Shown: positions 51,913-60,731 of the stretch, piece after piece
How the letters are laid out: each line of letters opens with the position of its first letter
Numbering within the stretch: the first letter of the stretch is position 1
From: an uncultured Clostridia bacterium
Lineage (GTDB): Bacteria > Bacillota > Clostridia > Christensenellales > Aristaeellaceae
NCBI GenBank assembly: GCA_934667105.1
Contig: CAKULG010000004.1
Span: 1 to 64,000, forward strand
Direction of reading: 5' to 3'
Length of the DNA stretch: 64,000 nt
The notes under the pieces: model-generated
Seen by the model: the letters and a program-made list of their open reading frames with translations, nothing else
Database searches by the model: none
What the model was told of the DNA's origin: nothing
Program-made: the position numbers and the translations under genes

Positions 51913-52640
51913 GGCTGATCGCCCCATTCCTTCTGGGCGTATTGGGTGGGGGTAACGCCCAGACGGCGCTTGAAGCACACGGTAAAGTAATTCTGATCGG
52001 CATAGCCCACCTGGCGTGCGATTTCGCTGACGCTGAGCCGCTTTTCCCGCAGCAGGCGGGTGGCGATATCCATGCGCCGGGCTTCCAGGTATTGGCCGAA
52101 GGTCATTCCGAAGCAGGCGTGGAACTGCCGGGCCAGGGAGGTGGCGCTCATGTGGAAGGCGTCGGCAAGGTCATTCAGGGTCAGCTTCTGGTGCAGATGC
52201 CCGTCCACATAATCCGCCAGCGCCTGGGCCTGGGGCGAAAGCGCGTCCTCCTTTTTTTCCCGGGCCTTGAGCAGGGCGCAGACGCGCTGAAGCAGCGCCT
52301 CGCATTCGGCCTCGTCCAGGGGCTTGAGGCAGTATTCCACCGCGCCGTAGCGGATGGCCTTGCGGGCGGCCTCAAAATCGCTCACGCCGCTGACCAGCAC
52401 AAAGGCGGATTGCAGGCCCGCGTCCCGGGCGGATTGCAGCAGCTCCGCCCCGCTCATACCGGGCATGCGCAGATCAGTCACCACCAGCTCGGGGCGCAGG
52501 TTCGCCAGGGCGCGCAGCGCCTCCCGGGGCTTGGTAAAGCTGCCCGCAATGCGGAAGCCGTATTTGGCCCAGGGGAAGGATAATTCAAAATCCTTCAGCG
52601 CCCAGGGCTCGTCATCCACCAGCACCACGCGATAACGCAA
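51909..52640 (-). CDS. YesN-type response regulator with AraC output
   Basis: This 243-residue regulator has a receiver domain (phosphoacceptor Asp56 in VVTDLRMPG, acidic Asp9/Asp10) and a C-terminal AraC helix-turn-helix (LTLNDLADAFHMSATSLARQFHACFGMTFGQYLE, then SVSEIARQVGYADQNYFTVCFKRRLGVTPTQY). The TTG at 52640 is the likely start: AAGGGGG lies nine bases upstream, while a nearby ATG is out of frame. It should activate the transporter genes just upstream. Confidence 0.9.
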   Translation of the reverse strand: MRYRVVLVDDEPWALKDFELSFPWAKYGFRIAGSFTKPREALRALANLRPELVVTDLRMPGMSGAELLQSARDAGLQSAFVLVSGVSDFEAARKAIRYGAVEYCLKPLDEAECEALLQRVCALLKAREKKEDALSPQAQALADYVDGHLHQKLTLNDLADAFHMSATSLARQFHACFGMTFGQYLEARRMDIATRLLREKRLSVSEIARQVGYADQNYFTVCFKRRLGVTPTQYAQKEWGDQP

Positions 52641-52702
52641 CGCATTTTTCCCCCTTTTGCATGGCCGGCGCAATTCCGGCGTGCCGGCTGTCATAGAAAA
52701 TG

Positions 52703-52727
52703 CCCCGCCGCCGGATGGGCGGCGGGG
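52703..52727 (-). terminator. Strong GC-rich intercistronic hairpin
   Basis: CCCCGCCGCC (52703-52712) pairs with GGCGGCGGGG (52718-52727). On the minus strand it is followed by CATTTTC. It lies between the binding-protein gene and yesN and probably limits read-through so that transporter mRNA exceeds the rest. Confidence 0.8.
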
Positions 52728-52740
52728 ACGCCAGAAAGGA

Positions 52741-54309
52741 TTATTTGCCGAAAACCACCTTGGTCAGTTCTTCTTCCACGGGCTGAATCTGCCCCTGCAC
52801 GCTCTTGATCCAGGCCAGGTATTCCTCCTCGATCTTATCGGCGGTGGTGGAAAGCACCAGTTCGCTGATCTTCTCATTCACGGTGGGGGAGAGCACCAGG
52901 CCCTTATAGAGGGGCGCGGTTTCGCTGGTGAGCACGGCCAGGTTCCAATCGGTTTTTTGCAGCTTCAGGTTATCGCACGCCTGAATCCAATCGTTCAGCC
53001 GGTTGCCCAGCACCTTGGCCTTTTCATTGGAGGCAGGGCTTTCCAGCGCCCAGCCCTCATACAGCCGGGGCAGGGAAATGAAGCGGTGGGCGTTCACCTG
53101 ATAGGGGTTCACATACGCGCCGTTTTCATCCTTTTCCCAAAGCAGTTCGATTTCGCCTTGGTCGTTGTAACGATAGTCCTTGTCCTTCAGGCCGATGGCG
53201 CTGAGCAGGAAGCCCTCGTCGCTGGCCAGATATTCGAACATATCCATGAAACGGGCCAGGGCCTTTTCATCCATGTGGGCGCTGAGGGAAAGCTCGCCCC
53301 AATAGCCGTCGGACAGCATGGCGGACATGCTGCCGTCCTTATTGATAACGCGCATGGGAGAAACCAGATCCAGCACATCCTGGCCGGGGTAGGTGGCTTC
53401 CAGGCCCTGCACGATCAATTCCACCTGGCCCATATGCCAGTTGTTGGCGCAGATGCCCGCCAGGCCGGAGGCAAATTTGTTGATGCCGTCGTTGGTGGAG
53501 GCCATGATCTGCTCTTCATACAGCGCGCCCTGATCGTAGAGATATTTGAAATCCTTCAGGGCGTCCACCACGTCCGCATCCCCGGCGCGCCAGTGATAAG
53601 CGCCGTCCTGGGGAACGAAATTGTCGAAGCCCATCGCGTTCTGGAAGAAGCCGAAGAGACTGGGATAGAAGCCGCCCACGGCGGTGAAGCCGATGGTATC
53701 CTTCTGGCCGTTCTCATCGAAATCACCGTTGCCAAAGGCGATGGCCATCTGCATCACTTCGTCCCAGGTGTAGGTGTGGTCTTCATGGAACAGGCCCGCC
53801 TTCTTGGCCCAATCCGTCCGGTAATACAAGCCGAAGGAGCGCAGCTGGTTGGTGTTCATATAGCCGCCCTCGGTGAAATAATAGTACCGGTCGCCGTTCA
53901 TTTTGATGGATTCGGTGACGGCGGAGCCGATACTTTCCTGGATGGCCTTGAGGTTGGGATAGTTATCCAGGGAGGGCCAGGGCCGCAGCAGGCCGGACTG
54001 CACGAATTCGGTGTGCTCCGGGGCGGTGATGCCAAAGGCAGTCCACATCACGTCGGGCATATCGTCGCCGGTGATCCACAGGCGGCTCTTTTCCCGGAAA
54101 TCGGAGGAGGAGCAGGCGACGAAATCAATTTTGATATTGAATTTGTCCAGCACGAACTGGGTGCGGGGGTCCTCCTGAACGCGGTCGGTGTAGATCACGT
54201 TCATGGTGAAGGTGACGGGCTCCGCGTAGGGGTTGTCCTCCGCCAGGGCGGGGAGGGCCAGCGCCAGCAGCATGGAAAGCGCCAGAGCCAGAGACAGGGC
54301 TTTTTTCAT
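52741..54309 (-). CDS. ABC transporter sugar-binding protein without lipobox
   Basis: The 522-residue binding protein has a signal peptide ending ALPALA-E and no following Cys, so it is not predicted to be a lipoprotein. The mature part is typical of large LplA-like proteins (WITGDDMPDVMW, FGLYYRTDWAKKAGL, YTWDEVMQMAIAF, DENGQKDTIG, which resembles a calcium-binding loop). The ATG at 54309 follows AAAGGAGGAAT. It is third in the uronate-locus operon, after its two permeases. Confidence 0.9.
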   Translation of the reverse strand: MKKALSLALALSMLLALALPALAEDNPYAEPVTFTMNVIYTDRVQEDPRTQFVLDKFNIKIDFVACSSSDFREKSRLWITGDDMPDVMWTAFGITAPEHTEFVQSGLLRPWPSLDNYPNLKAIQESIGSAVTESIKMNGDRYYYFTEGGYMNTNQLRSFGLYYRTDWAKKAGLFHEDHTYTWDEVMQMAIAFGNGDFDENGQKDTIGFTAVGGFYPSLFGFFQNAMGFDNFVPQDGAYHWRAGDADVVDALKDFKYLYDQGALYEEQIMASTNDGINKFASGLAGICANNWHMGQVELIVQGLEATYPGQDVLDLVSPMRVINKDGSMSAMLSDGYWGELSLSAHMDEKALARFMDMFEYLASDEGFLLSAIGLKDKDYRYNDQGEIELLWEKDENGAYVNPYQVNAHRFISLPRLYEGWALESPASNEKAKVLGNRLNDWIQACDNLKLQKTDWNLAVLTSETAPLYKGLVLSPTVNEKISELVLSTTADKIEEEYLAWIKSVQGQIQPVEEELTKVVFGK

Positions 54310-54405
54310 GGGGATTCCTCCTTTAAAATGTATATTCTCCCACAAGGGGGAAGAACCCTTTTTGTGCGCCGGGGAATGAAGCGGCGGTATTTTTTGCCGG
54401 TTTCG

Positions 54406-55293
54406 TCAGCCCTTCACCGCCCCCGCCGTGAGGCCGGAAAGGAAGAAGCGCTGCAGGAAGGGATAAAGAATCATGATGGGCAGCATGGTGACGATGATGC
54501 TGGCCATTTTGATAGCGTCGCTGTAGCTTTCCGTCATGCCGTTGGCTTGGGCGTCCAGGCTGGCGTCCGTGCTATCCTGCACCAGGTTGCGCAGGATCAA
54601 TTGCAGGGGCTGCTTGGAAACGGTTTTGATAAACAGCATGCCGTTCCACCATTCGTTCCAGCGATCCACGGCGTAATAGAGGGTGTAGGTGGCCAGAATG
54701 GGCAGCGCCATGGGCAGCACCACCACGAACAGGATGCGAATCTGCCCCGCGCCGTCGATCTCCGCCGCCTCCTCCAATTCCAGGGGCAGGCCCTCCATAT
54801 AGCGCATCACCACCAGCATATAGGTGTAATTCAGACCCGTGGGCAGCAGCATGGACCACACGGTGTTCATCAGCCCCAAATCGCGGATCAGCAGATAATA
54901 GGGCACCAGGCCGCCGCCGAAATACAGGGGGATAATCATCACGGCCTGCATGATTTTCTTGCCGGGAAAGGTTTTGGTCATCGCGTAGGCGGTGATTACC
55001 GTGAGCAGCATGTTATACAGCGTGCCAACGAGCGTGAGAAAGCCCGTCACCTTCAGCCCGTTCCAGATGGAACTGTAGGTCAGCACGAATTTGTAGGAAT
55101 CCAGCACGATCTGCTGGGGCCAGAGAATGACGGGGTTGCGCACATACACGTGCATGGGCACCAGGGAAATCATAACGGCGTTATAAAAGGGAAAAATGAT
55201 CGTCAGCGCCAGCAGCACCAGCACGCCGCCAATGACAAAATCGCTGAGAATGGGGCGGGATTTCCGGCCCGTGAAGCCCTTCGTTTTTTGCAT
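54406..55293 (-). CDS. ABC transporter permease, LplC type
   Basis: This 295-residue permease has six helices, the EAA loop LELEEAAEIDGAGQIRILFVVVLPMALPI and the LplC-type end FLQRFFLSGLTAGAVKG. The ATG at 55293 is preferred because AGGAGGAAG lies 6 bases upstream; a GTG 18 bases earlier sits on that site. Confidence 0.9.
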   Translation of the reverse strand: MQKTKGFTGRKSRPILSDFVIGGVLVLLALTIIFPFYNAVMISLVPMHVYVRNPVILWPQQIVLDSYKFVLTYSSIWNGLKVTGFLTLVGTLYNMLLTVITAYAMTKTFPGKKIMQAVMIIPLYFGGGLVPYYLLIRDLGLMNTVWSMLLPTGLNYTYMLVVMRYMEGLPLELEEAAEIDGAGQIRILFVVVLPMALPILATYTLYYAVDRWNEWWNGMLFIKTVSKQPLQLILRNLVQDSTDASLDAQANGMTESYSDAIKMASIIVTMLPIMILYPFLQRFFLSGLTAGAVKG

Positions 55294-55307
55294 CGCTTTC
55301 TTCCTCC

Positions 55308-56222
55308 TCACGAAATGCCCTTCTGGCCCGCCAGATGCGCGATGAAATTGGCCGTCAGCAGCAGCACGCAGTTGGTCACGCCCTTAAACATGCCGATGGC
55401 CGCGCTCACGCCGAAGCCCGCGTTGCTTTGAAAGGTCATGCGGTAAACGTAGGTGTCCAGAATATCGCTGGTGGAATACACGGCGGAGGAATATAGGTTG
55501 AACACCTGGTCAAAGCCGCCGTCCATCAGATAGCCCACCCGCACGATCATCATCGTCACCACCACGGGTAGAAGCTCGGGCCAGATGATATAGCGGATTT
55601 TCTGCCAGCGGTTTGCCCCGTCAATCAGCGCCGCCTCGAAAAGCGATGCGTCGATGGCGGCGATGGTGGCCACATAGATGATGGCGCCCCAGCCCGCCTC
55701 CTTCCAGATGCCGGTGTAGATCAGCATGGAGCGAAAGGCGCTTCCGTTCAGCAGGAAATTCACCTTGCCCAGCCCTGCCTTGACCAGCAGATTGTTCACC
55801 GCGCCGGAAGAGGAAAACAGGTTCAGCACAATGCCCGAAAGCACCACCCAGCTGAGAAAATGCGGAAACGTGTATACCACCTGAAGCGTGCGCTTGAAGG
55901 CGCGGCCCCGCAGCTCGTTAATCAGCAGCGCCAGCAGGATGGGCGCGGGAAAGCTGAAAATCAGCCGCAGCAGGGAAATGATCACCGTGTTGCGCAGGGC
56001 CGCCCAGAAGGATTGCTGCTGAAAAATATACTGAAAGTTTTTCAGGCCCACCCAGGGGCTGCCGTTGATGCCCTTGGCGTAGGTGAAGGTTTTAAAGGCC
56101 AGCTGTAGGCCGTAAATAGGAATATATTTGAAAATAATATAAAAGGCCAGCGTCGGCAGCAGCAGCAAATAGAGCAATCGATTTTTATAGATTCGGCGGA
56201 ATAGCCCCTGGCGTGTTTTCAT
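55308..56222 (-). CDS. ABC transporter permease, LplB type
   Basis: This 304-residue permease is the partner of the LplC-type gene, 14 bases apart. It shows the ELRGRAFKRTLQVVYTFPHFLSW segment and the EAA loop FEAALIDGANRWQKIRYIIWPELLPV. The start at 56222 follows GAGGTGAAC. It is the first gene of the eleven-gene uronate block. Confidence 0.9.
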   Translation of the reverse strand: MKTRQGLFRRIYKNRLLYLLLLPTLAFYIIFKYIPIYGLQLAFKTFTYAKGINGSPWVGLKNFQYIFQQQSFWAALRNTVIISLLRLIFSFPAPILLALLINELRGRAFKRTLQVVYTFPHFLSWVVLSGIVLNLFSSSGAVNNLLVKAGLGKVNFLLNGSAFRSMLIYTGIWKEAGWGAIIYVATIAAIDASLFEAALIDGANRWQKIRYIIWPELLPVVVTMMIVRVGYLMDGGFDQVFNLYSSAVYSTSDILDTYVYRMTFQSNAGFGVSAAIGMFKGVTNCVLLLTANFIAHLAGQKGIS

Positions 56223-56277
56223 GCTGTTCACCTCGTATATTCTTCCAAGGCCGCTGCGCCCGGCGGCTTGCAATCCC

Positions 56278-56307
56278 ATTATAGCAAGGGGAAAAGCGGA
56301 GCAACAA
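56278..56307 (-). promoter_or_regulatory. Promoter of the uronate/ABC operon
   Basis: On the minus strand TTGTTG (56307-56302), an 18-base spacer and TATAAT (56283-56278). The weak -35 fits an activated promoter. Confidence 0.65.
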
Positions 56308-56443
56308 CAGAAAATCCTGCAAGAAATTATCAATTTTCACCCAAATTGAGCATTTATGAATATGGAATTCTATTTGCCAGAAAGCCGGGAAACGGGCGAA
56401 AATCCGGGGCGTTTTCGGTTCCTTTCGGGCTTGAGCCCCCCTC

Positions 56444-56473
56444 TTGCGAAGAAGGGGAGTGAACGCATATAAT
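56444..56473 (+). promoter_or_regulatory. Promoter of the SGNH hydrolase gene
   Basis: TTGCGA (56444-56449), an 18-base spacer and TATAAT (56468-56473), 64 bases before the ATG. Confidence 0.6.
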
Positions 56474-56537
56474 AAAAAAGCGCCGGGCGCAGGAAGCGGC
56501 TTCTCTGCGCGCGGCGCGAACGAAAGGAGAGAATGCA

Positions 56538-57614
56538 ATGAAAACGATCAATCGCCGGGCTTCCCTGCCCCATACGCGCCGGGCGCTGGTGGGGGGAAAG
56601 CTGACGGTGGGCTTTATCGGTGGCTCGATTACGGAAAGCGGCTCCTTCCGCAGCTATAGCGATCAAGTGGTCAACGGCATTGCCAGCGCCTATCCCGATG
56701 CGAAAATCATTTTCCGGAACGCGGGAATCGGGGCCACCAATTCCACTTTGGGCGCTTTCCGGGTGGAGCGGGATATTGTGGCGGTGGGGTGCCAGCTGGT
56801 TTTCGTTGAATTTGCGGTGAATGATTACGCCCTGGAGCCCGCCCAGCGCATGGCGGCCCGGGAGGGGATGATTCGCCAGCTGCTGCGCCAAGGGGAGGCG
56901 GACGTGGTGCTGGTTTACACCTTCCGCCAGGAGATGTGCGCCGAAATGCTGCGGGGGAATATGCCCGCCACCATTGCGGAATTTGAGCGGCTGGCGGAGC
57001 GCTACCGGCTTTCTTCTGTTTGGATGGGGCTGCACGCCCTTTTACAGGTGCAAAAAGGGCTGCTGCGTTGGGAGGAATGGCTGCCCGACGGGCTGCACCC
57101 GGAGGCGGCGGGAAGCAGGTATTATGCCGAGGCGGCGCTGCAATTCGTGCTGCCCGAATTGGCGGGCGAAGGGGAAGAGGGGGCGGCGTTTCCCGCGCCC
57201 CTCACGGCACACCCCTGGGAGCGGCCCCGGCTGCTGCCCTTAGAGGGGCTGGATTGGAAAAATCCCTGGAAGCTGCGCCAGGCCAATGTGAACGTTGGGT
57301 TCAGGGAATATCTGGATACCTCCGCCGTGGGGGCGGAGTTGGCCTTTACCTTTTCGGGCACGGCGCTGTATGCCGGGCTGCTGACGGGCCTGTGGGGCGC
57401 GGCGCTGGAATACCGGGTGGACGACGGCCCCTGGCAGATTTCGGATTACGAGCGTCTCCCCTGGATGGGCAATCTGGGCTGGTTCCGGGGCGTGATGCTG
57501 GCGGAGGGGCTGGAACGGGGCCCGCACCGGGCCGTGCTGCGCTGCCGCCGCTCGGAGGATGCAAACGCCCGGGGCACGCACCTGTGCGTCGCGCTGCTGG
57601 GCGTTTTGGAATGA
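56538..57614 (+). CDS. SGNH/GDSL-family esterase
   Basis: The 358-residue protein has the four SGNH blocks: FIGGSITESG (Ser30), NAGIGATNS, VEFAVND and PDGLHP (Asp-His pair). Such enzymes remove acetyl groups from glycans. The C-terminal 130 residues form a beta-rich domain that may bind carbohydrate. No signal peptide. AAAGGAGAG precedes the ATG. It is divergent from the uronate operon and may deacetylate the same imported substrate. Confidence 0.85.
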   Translation: MKTINRRASLPHTRRALVGGKLTVGFIGGSITESGSFRSYSDQVVNGIASAYPDAKIIFRNAGIGATNSTLGAFRVERDIVAVGCQLVFVEFAVNDYALEPAQRMAAREGMIRQLLRQGEADVVLVYTFRQEMCAEMLRGNMPATIAEFERLAERYRLSSVWMGLHALLQVQKGLLRWEEWLPDGLHPEAAGSRYYAEAALQFVLPELAGEGEEGAAFPAPLTAHPWERPRLLPLEGLDWKNPWKLRQANVNVGFREYLDTSAVGAELAFTFSGTALYAGLLTGLWGAALEYRVDDGPWQISDYERLPWMGNLGWFRGVMLAEGLERGPHRAVLRCRRSEDANARGTHLCVALLGVLE

Positions 57615-57628
57615 AAAAGGCATAAAAC

Positions 57629-57703
57629 GCGGGGGAACTCCCGGACGAGCGCCGCCTTTTCAGGGCGACGACTCCTCTTGAGGGTTCCCCCGCATTATTT
57701 TTT
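57629..57703 (+). terminator. Long terminator hairpin, GCGGGGGAAC family
   Basis: GCGGGGGAAC (57629-57638) pairs with GTTCCCCCGC (57684-57693), with an internal GC-rich part (GCCGCC...GGGCGACG), followed by ATTATTTTTT. It separates convergent genes and belongs to the hairpin family also seen at 297 and 62374. Confidence 0.8.
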
Positions 57704-57714
57704 ATGCCCGCGCC

Positions 57715-58707
57715 TTAAATGAAGGGCCGGCGATCCAGCACCAGCTTCAGCGGCACAGTGGAGACAATTTCTCCGGGCAGCGCCTGCTGCAATTCCGCCA
57801 GGGCGCATACCGCGCCAAAGAGCATGTGCAGATCGTTAAAGTTTTCATCCCGTTCCGCGTCCACCCCCTCCAGATAGGGGATATAGGCGGCGGCAAAATC
57901 CCGCAGCCGCGCCTTCGCCTCCTGGAAGCGGTGGGACGTTTGGCGGGTAGCCCGGTTCAGGGCGAACACCCAGTCGATTTCCCGGAAGCCGCACATCCGG
58001 CCAAAGGTGGGATCCAGCGTCTGGCCGTCGTAGAGCGCGATGCAGCTATCCACCATTTTTTCGGGATAGGGCATGGGCCGCCGGGCATATTCATGGTTGA
58101 ACAGATAATGGAACCAACCGAACAAATGGTGGGCCAGGGTATCCTGCCCCAGCTTTTCGCCATAGCTGATACCGGATTCGGGGTCGCACCGCTGCCGCAG
58201 CCAATCGAAATACCAGTTCTGCCACTGTGCGTCCGCGGTGCGGGTGATAGTCAGGGCGGCGAAAAGGCCCGCGCCCTGGTGGGATTGGGGCCAGGGGTTG
58301 CGCGCCCAATCCAGCCCCTCCAGGAAAGCGTACAGCGCCTCTTTTTCCAGATAGGGCCGCATGGCGGCCAGGGGATAAAGGGGCTGCGCGTCGAAAAGCT
58401 CCAGCGCGGCCAGCACATGGGCGGTGGTGTGGAAGGCATGGTGGGTGCCTTCAAAAAACAGGCCGGTTTGAGGATCCTGCATGGCCTGCATGGCGCGGAC
58501 GAAGGAGGCGCGCTCCTCAGGCTCCCGGGGGAAGCAGCCCAGGGTGTAGAGGATATTGGCCGCGTCGGCGCAGCCGTATTCATTTTCCCCCAGCTTGCGA
58601 TCGCCCTGCGCGTTCTGCCAGCGCCAGCGGCAATAGCTGCCAGGGGCCAGGCGATGGCCGTCCACCGCCGATTTGATTTTCTGAACCAGGCCGTCGATTT
58701 GCTGCAT
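57715..58707 (-). CDS. Unrecognised alpha-helical (toroid-like) protein
   Basis: I do not recognise a named family. The 330-residue protein is rich in Trp, His and Ala helices with repeated patterns (GCADAANILYTLGCF, HHAFHTTAHVLAALELF, AHHLFGWFHYLFNHEYA, HMLFGAVCALAELQ) that resemble alpha/alpha-toroid folds of glycan lyases, terpenoid-cyclase-like proteins or unsaturated glucuronyl hydrolases. The ATG at 58707 is chosen for the AAAAGGAGG before it. It is 25 bases downstream of the DUF362 gene on the same strand. Confidence 0.65.
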   Translation of the reverse strand: MQQIDGLVQKIKSAVDGHRLAPGSYCRWRWQNAQGDRKLGENEYGCADAANILYTLGCFPREPEERASFVRAMQAMQDPQTGLFFEGTHHAFHTTAHVLAALELFDAQPLYPLAAMRPYLEKEALYAFLEGLDWARNPWPQSHQGAGLFAALTITRTADAQWQNWYFDWLRQRCDPESGISYGEKLGQDTLAHHLFGWFHYLFNHEYARRPMPYPEKMVDSCIALYDGQTLDPTFGRMCGFREIDWVFALNRATRQTSHRFQEAKARLRDFAAAYIPYLEGVDAERDENFNDLHMLFGAVCALAELQQALPGEIVSTVPLKLVLDRRPFI

Positions 58708-58732
58708 GAAGCCGTCCTCCTTTTCGTGCGGG

Positions 58733-59794
58733 TCAGGAGATTTCAATCAGTTGATATTCCTGGGAGCCCAGGCCGCATTTTTCCAGCTGCTCCAGCTGAA
58801 TATAGGGGTTTTTCCCGTGCAGCCGCTGGAACAGATGGCCCTCCGTGCCCAGCTCCATGCCCTTGGGCACGCCCACGGGAATCAAATCCTCCACCTTGAT
58901 GGCGTCCAGGCTGGCCCGTTCCACGGCCACGATGTCGTCCCCCGCCAGAATGCCGATATCCGGCACCAGAGAGGGGGTGGTCAGGCCCCAGCAATCGCAC
59001 AGGGCGGTGATGGAGATGAGCATGTTGATGTAATACACATTGCCGGGGGCGAAGGTATCCAGCACCGCCTTGGTGCACAGGGCCATGCCCCGCTGGAAAT
59101 CGGTGTAATCGTGGCTGTCCAGGGTGATGGCATGGACGGGGCATACCTTGGCGCAGTGCTGACACAGGGTGCAGTTGCGGTAGAACACCTCGTATTGCCC
59201 CTGATCATTAAAGCTGTTGGCGTGGTGATTGCAGGCGGCCACGCATTTGCCGCAGTGGACGCATTTCTGCGCGTCCCAGTTCAGGCCGCCCTCCAGGGAA
59301 TGCAGCTCGTGCCGGGTACGGTCGGTGACGCAGCCCATGGCGATATTCTTGCACGCGCCGCCGAAGCCGCACACGCCGTGACCCTTCACATGGGAAAAAT
59401 CGATCATGAAATCCGCGTCGTGAATCAGGCCCGCCACGTCCGCATGCCGGAAGGAGCGGAAATCCACATCCTTGGTGTAATAATATTTGCCGAAATAGCC
59501 GCAGTCGTCCAGCACGGGGCAGCCCAGGTTATCCGGCGTGTAGCCCCGGCGCTCGGGATGACGCTGATAAACGTAATGATCGGTGATGAAGCATTCGCCG
59601 CCGTTTTTCTGGATGAAATCCACCAGTGCGCGCACGAACACCGGGGGAATGGTGGAATAGGTGATGCCGTCGCCCACATGCATTTTGATGGCAACCTTTT
59701 TATCCTTCACCCGGTCGCCCAGGCCGCATTTCTTCAGCAGCCGTTCGAATTTGGCGGGGAGGGTTTGCTGCGCCTCGTAGCGGGCGTAGGCCAT
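58733..59794 (-). CDS. DUF362 protein with two 4Fe-4S motifs, start disrupted by a probable frameshift
   Basis: The 353-residue frame from ATG 59794 has a DUF362 domain followed by two ferredoxin motifs, CVHCGKCVAAC and CTLCQHCAKVC, each binding one 4Fe-4S cluster, so a role in electron transfer is likely. No good ribosome binding site precedes this ATG. In another frame, ATG 59822 has AAAGG upstream and reads MSSNVFFAP up to a run of six G (59795-59800 on the plus strand). Removing one base would join it to MAYARYEAQQTL. A one-base insertion or sequencing error is the simplest reading. Confidence 0.8.
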   Translation of the reverse strand: MAYARYEAQQTLPAKFERLLKKCGLGDRVKDKKVAIKMHVGDGITYSTIPPVFVRALVDFIQKNGGECFITDHYVYQRHPERRGYTPDNLGCPVLDDCGYFGKYYYTKDVDFRSFRHADVAGLIHDADFMIDFSHVKGHGVCGFGGACKNIAMGCVTDRTRHELHSLEGGLNWDAQKCVHCGKCVAACNHHANSFNDQGQYEVFYRNCTLCQHCAKVCPVHAITLDSHDYTDFQRGMALCTKAVLDTFAPGNVYYINMLISITALCDCWGLTTPSLVPDIGILAGDDIVAVERASLDAIKVEDLIPVGVPKGMELGTEGHLFQRLHGKNPYIQLEQLEKCGLGSQEYQLIEIS

Positions 59795-59845
59795 GGGGGG
59801 CGAAGAAAACGTTGCTGGACATGGAGAAATCATCCTTTCTGAAAG

Positions 59846-60703
59846 CTATTTCGCTTGTGATTCCAAAGTGAGCAGATGAATCTGAGGCCGCGCCCCCAGC
59901 CGGACGGGCAGGCGGGATGTGCCTACGCCGCCGCTGACAAGAATATCCGCGCCGTTTTCCCGATACCAGCCCGAAAGATAACGGCTGCCATACCGGCTGG
60001 AGGAAATCAGCGCGTGGCGGCAAAGCGTCACCTGGCCGCCGTGGGTATGGCCGCACAGGGCCAGGGAATAAAAAGGCGGCAGGGCGTAGGTTTCGGGCAG
60101 AATATCCGGGTTGTGCGGAAAGAAAATGGAAAAATCCGCCTCCCGGCAAAGCCGGGCCAGCTTTTCCAAATCGGGGGTTCCATTGAGAAAATCATCCGGG
60201 CTGGAAAAGGCCAGCGTTTTTCCCTCCCGGCGCAGAAAATACGCCTCGTTCACCAGGGGCAGCGCGCCCTCCGCCCGCATGGCGGCCAGCAGCCGGGGCA
60301 GGTTTTCCTCCGGCAGCGTGCGGTCATGGTTGCCCAGGGCGGCCAGCACGCACAGCCTGGCCCGAAAGCCGGGCTTGAGCTCCCAGAATTCCAGCGCGCT
60401 CTGGGAGGTTTCGCCGTAATCGCCCCCCAGCAGCAGCACATCGGGCTCCAGGGCGTTCACCGTCTCTGCCAGCGCCCGGACGCGCGCTTGCGAAAACAGC
60501 GAGCCGTAATGAATATCCGAAACATAGGCGACGCGCAGCCCTGAAAAGGCCGGGGGCAGCAGGGGCGAAGCGTAGCGTTCCTCCCGAACCTCCAATTGAC
60601 GGGCCAGATACAGGGGATAAAGCGCCTTGCAGGGGGGCAGCGCCGCCAGCAGCCTGCCGGGCCAGCCCGTGGGATGCGGACGTTTATGATTCCTTCGCGG
60701 CAT
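59846..60703 (-). CDS. Metallophosphoesterase
   Basis: This 285-residue calcineurin-like phosphoesterase carries all five metal motifs: SDIHYG, GGDYG, GNHD, FFPHNPD and CGHTHGGQ. The pattern resembles YkuE/YpbG-type proteins acting near the membrane; a short basic N-terminal region without a clear signal peptide precedes the domain. AAAGGAGACGCT precedes the ATG. It is 28 bases downstream of the caspase-like gene and may be co-transcribed. Confidence 0.88.
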   Translation of the reverse strand: MPRRNHKRPHPTGWPGRLLAALPPCKALYPLYLARQLEVREERYASPLLPPAFSGLRVAYVSDIHYGSLFSQARVRALAETVNALEPDVLLLGGDYGETSQSALEFWELKPGFRARLCVLAALGNHDRTLPEENLPRLLAAMRAEGALPLVNEAYFLRREGKTLAFSSPDDFLNGTPDLEKLARLCREADFSIFFPHNPDILPETYALPPFYSLALCGHTHGGQVTLCRHALISSSRYGSRYLSGWYRENGADILVSGGVGTSRLPVRLGARPQIHLLTLESQAK

Positions 60704-60731
60704 AGCGTCTCCTTTCTGCTTATGCGCTGCG

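Larger units (their letters stand above)
56223..56537. other. Divergent promoter region
   Basis: This 315-base region carries promoters for both directions (56278-56307 minus, 56444-56473 plus). AT-rich sequence between them (about 56310-56385) is the likely place for YesN binding, but I see no clear repeat there. Confidence 0.6.
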
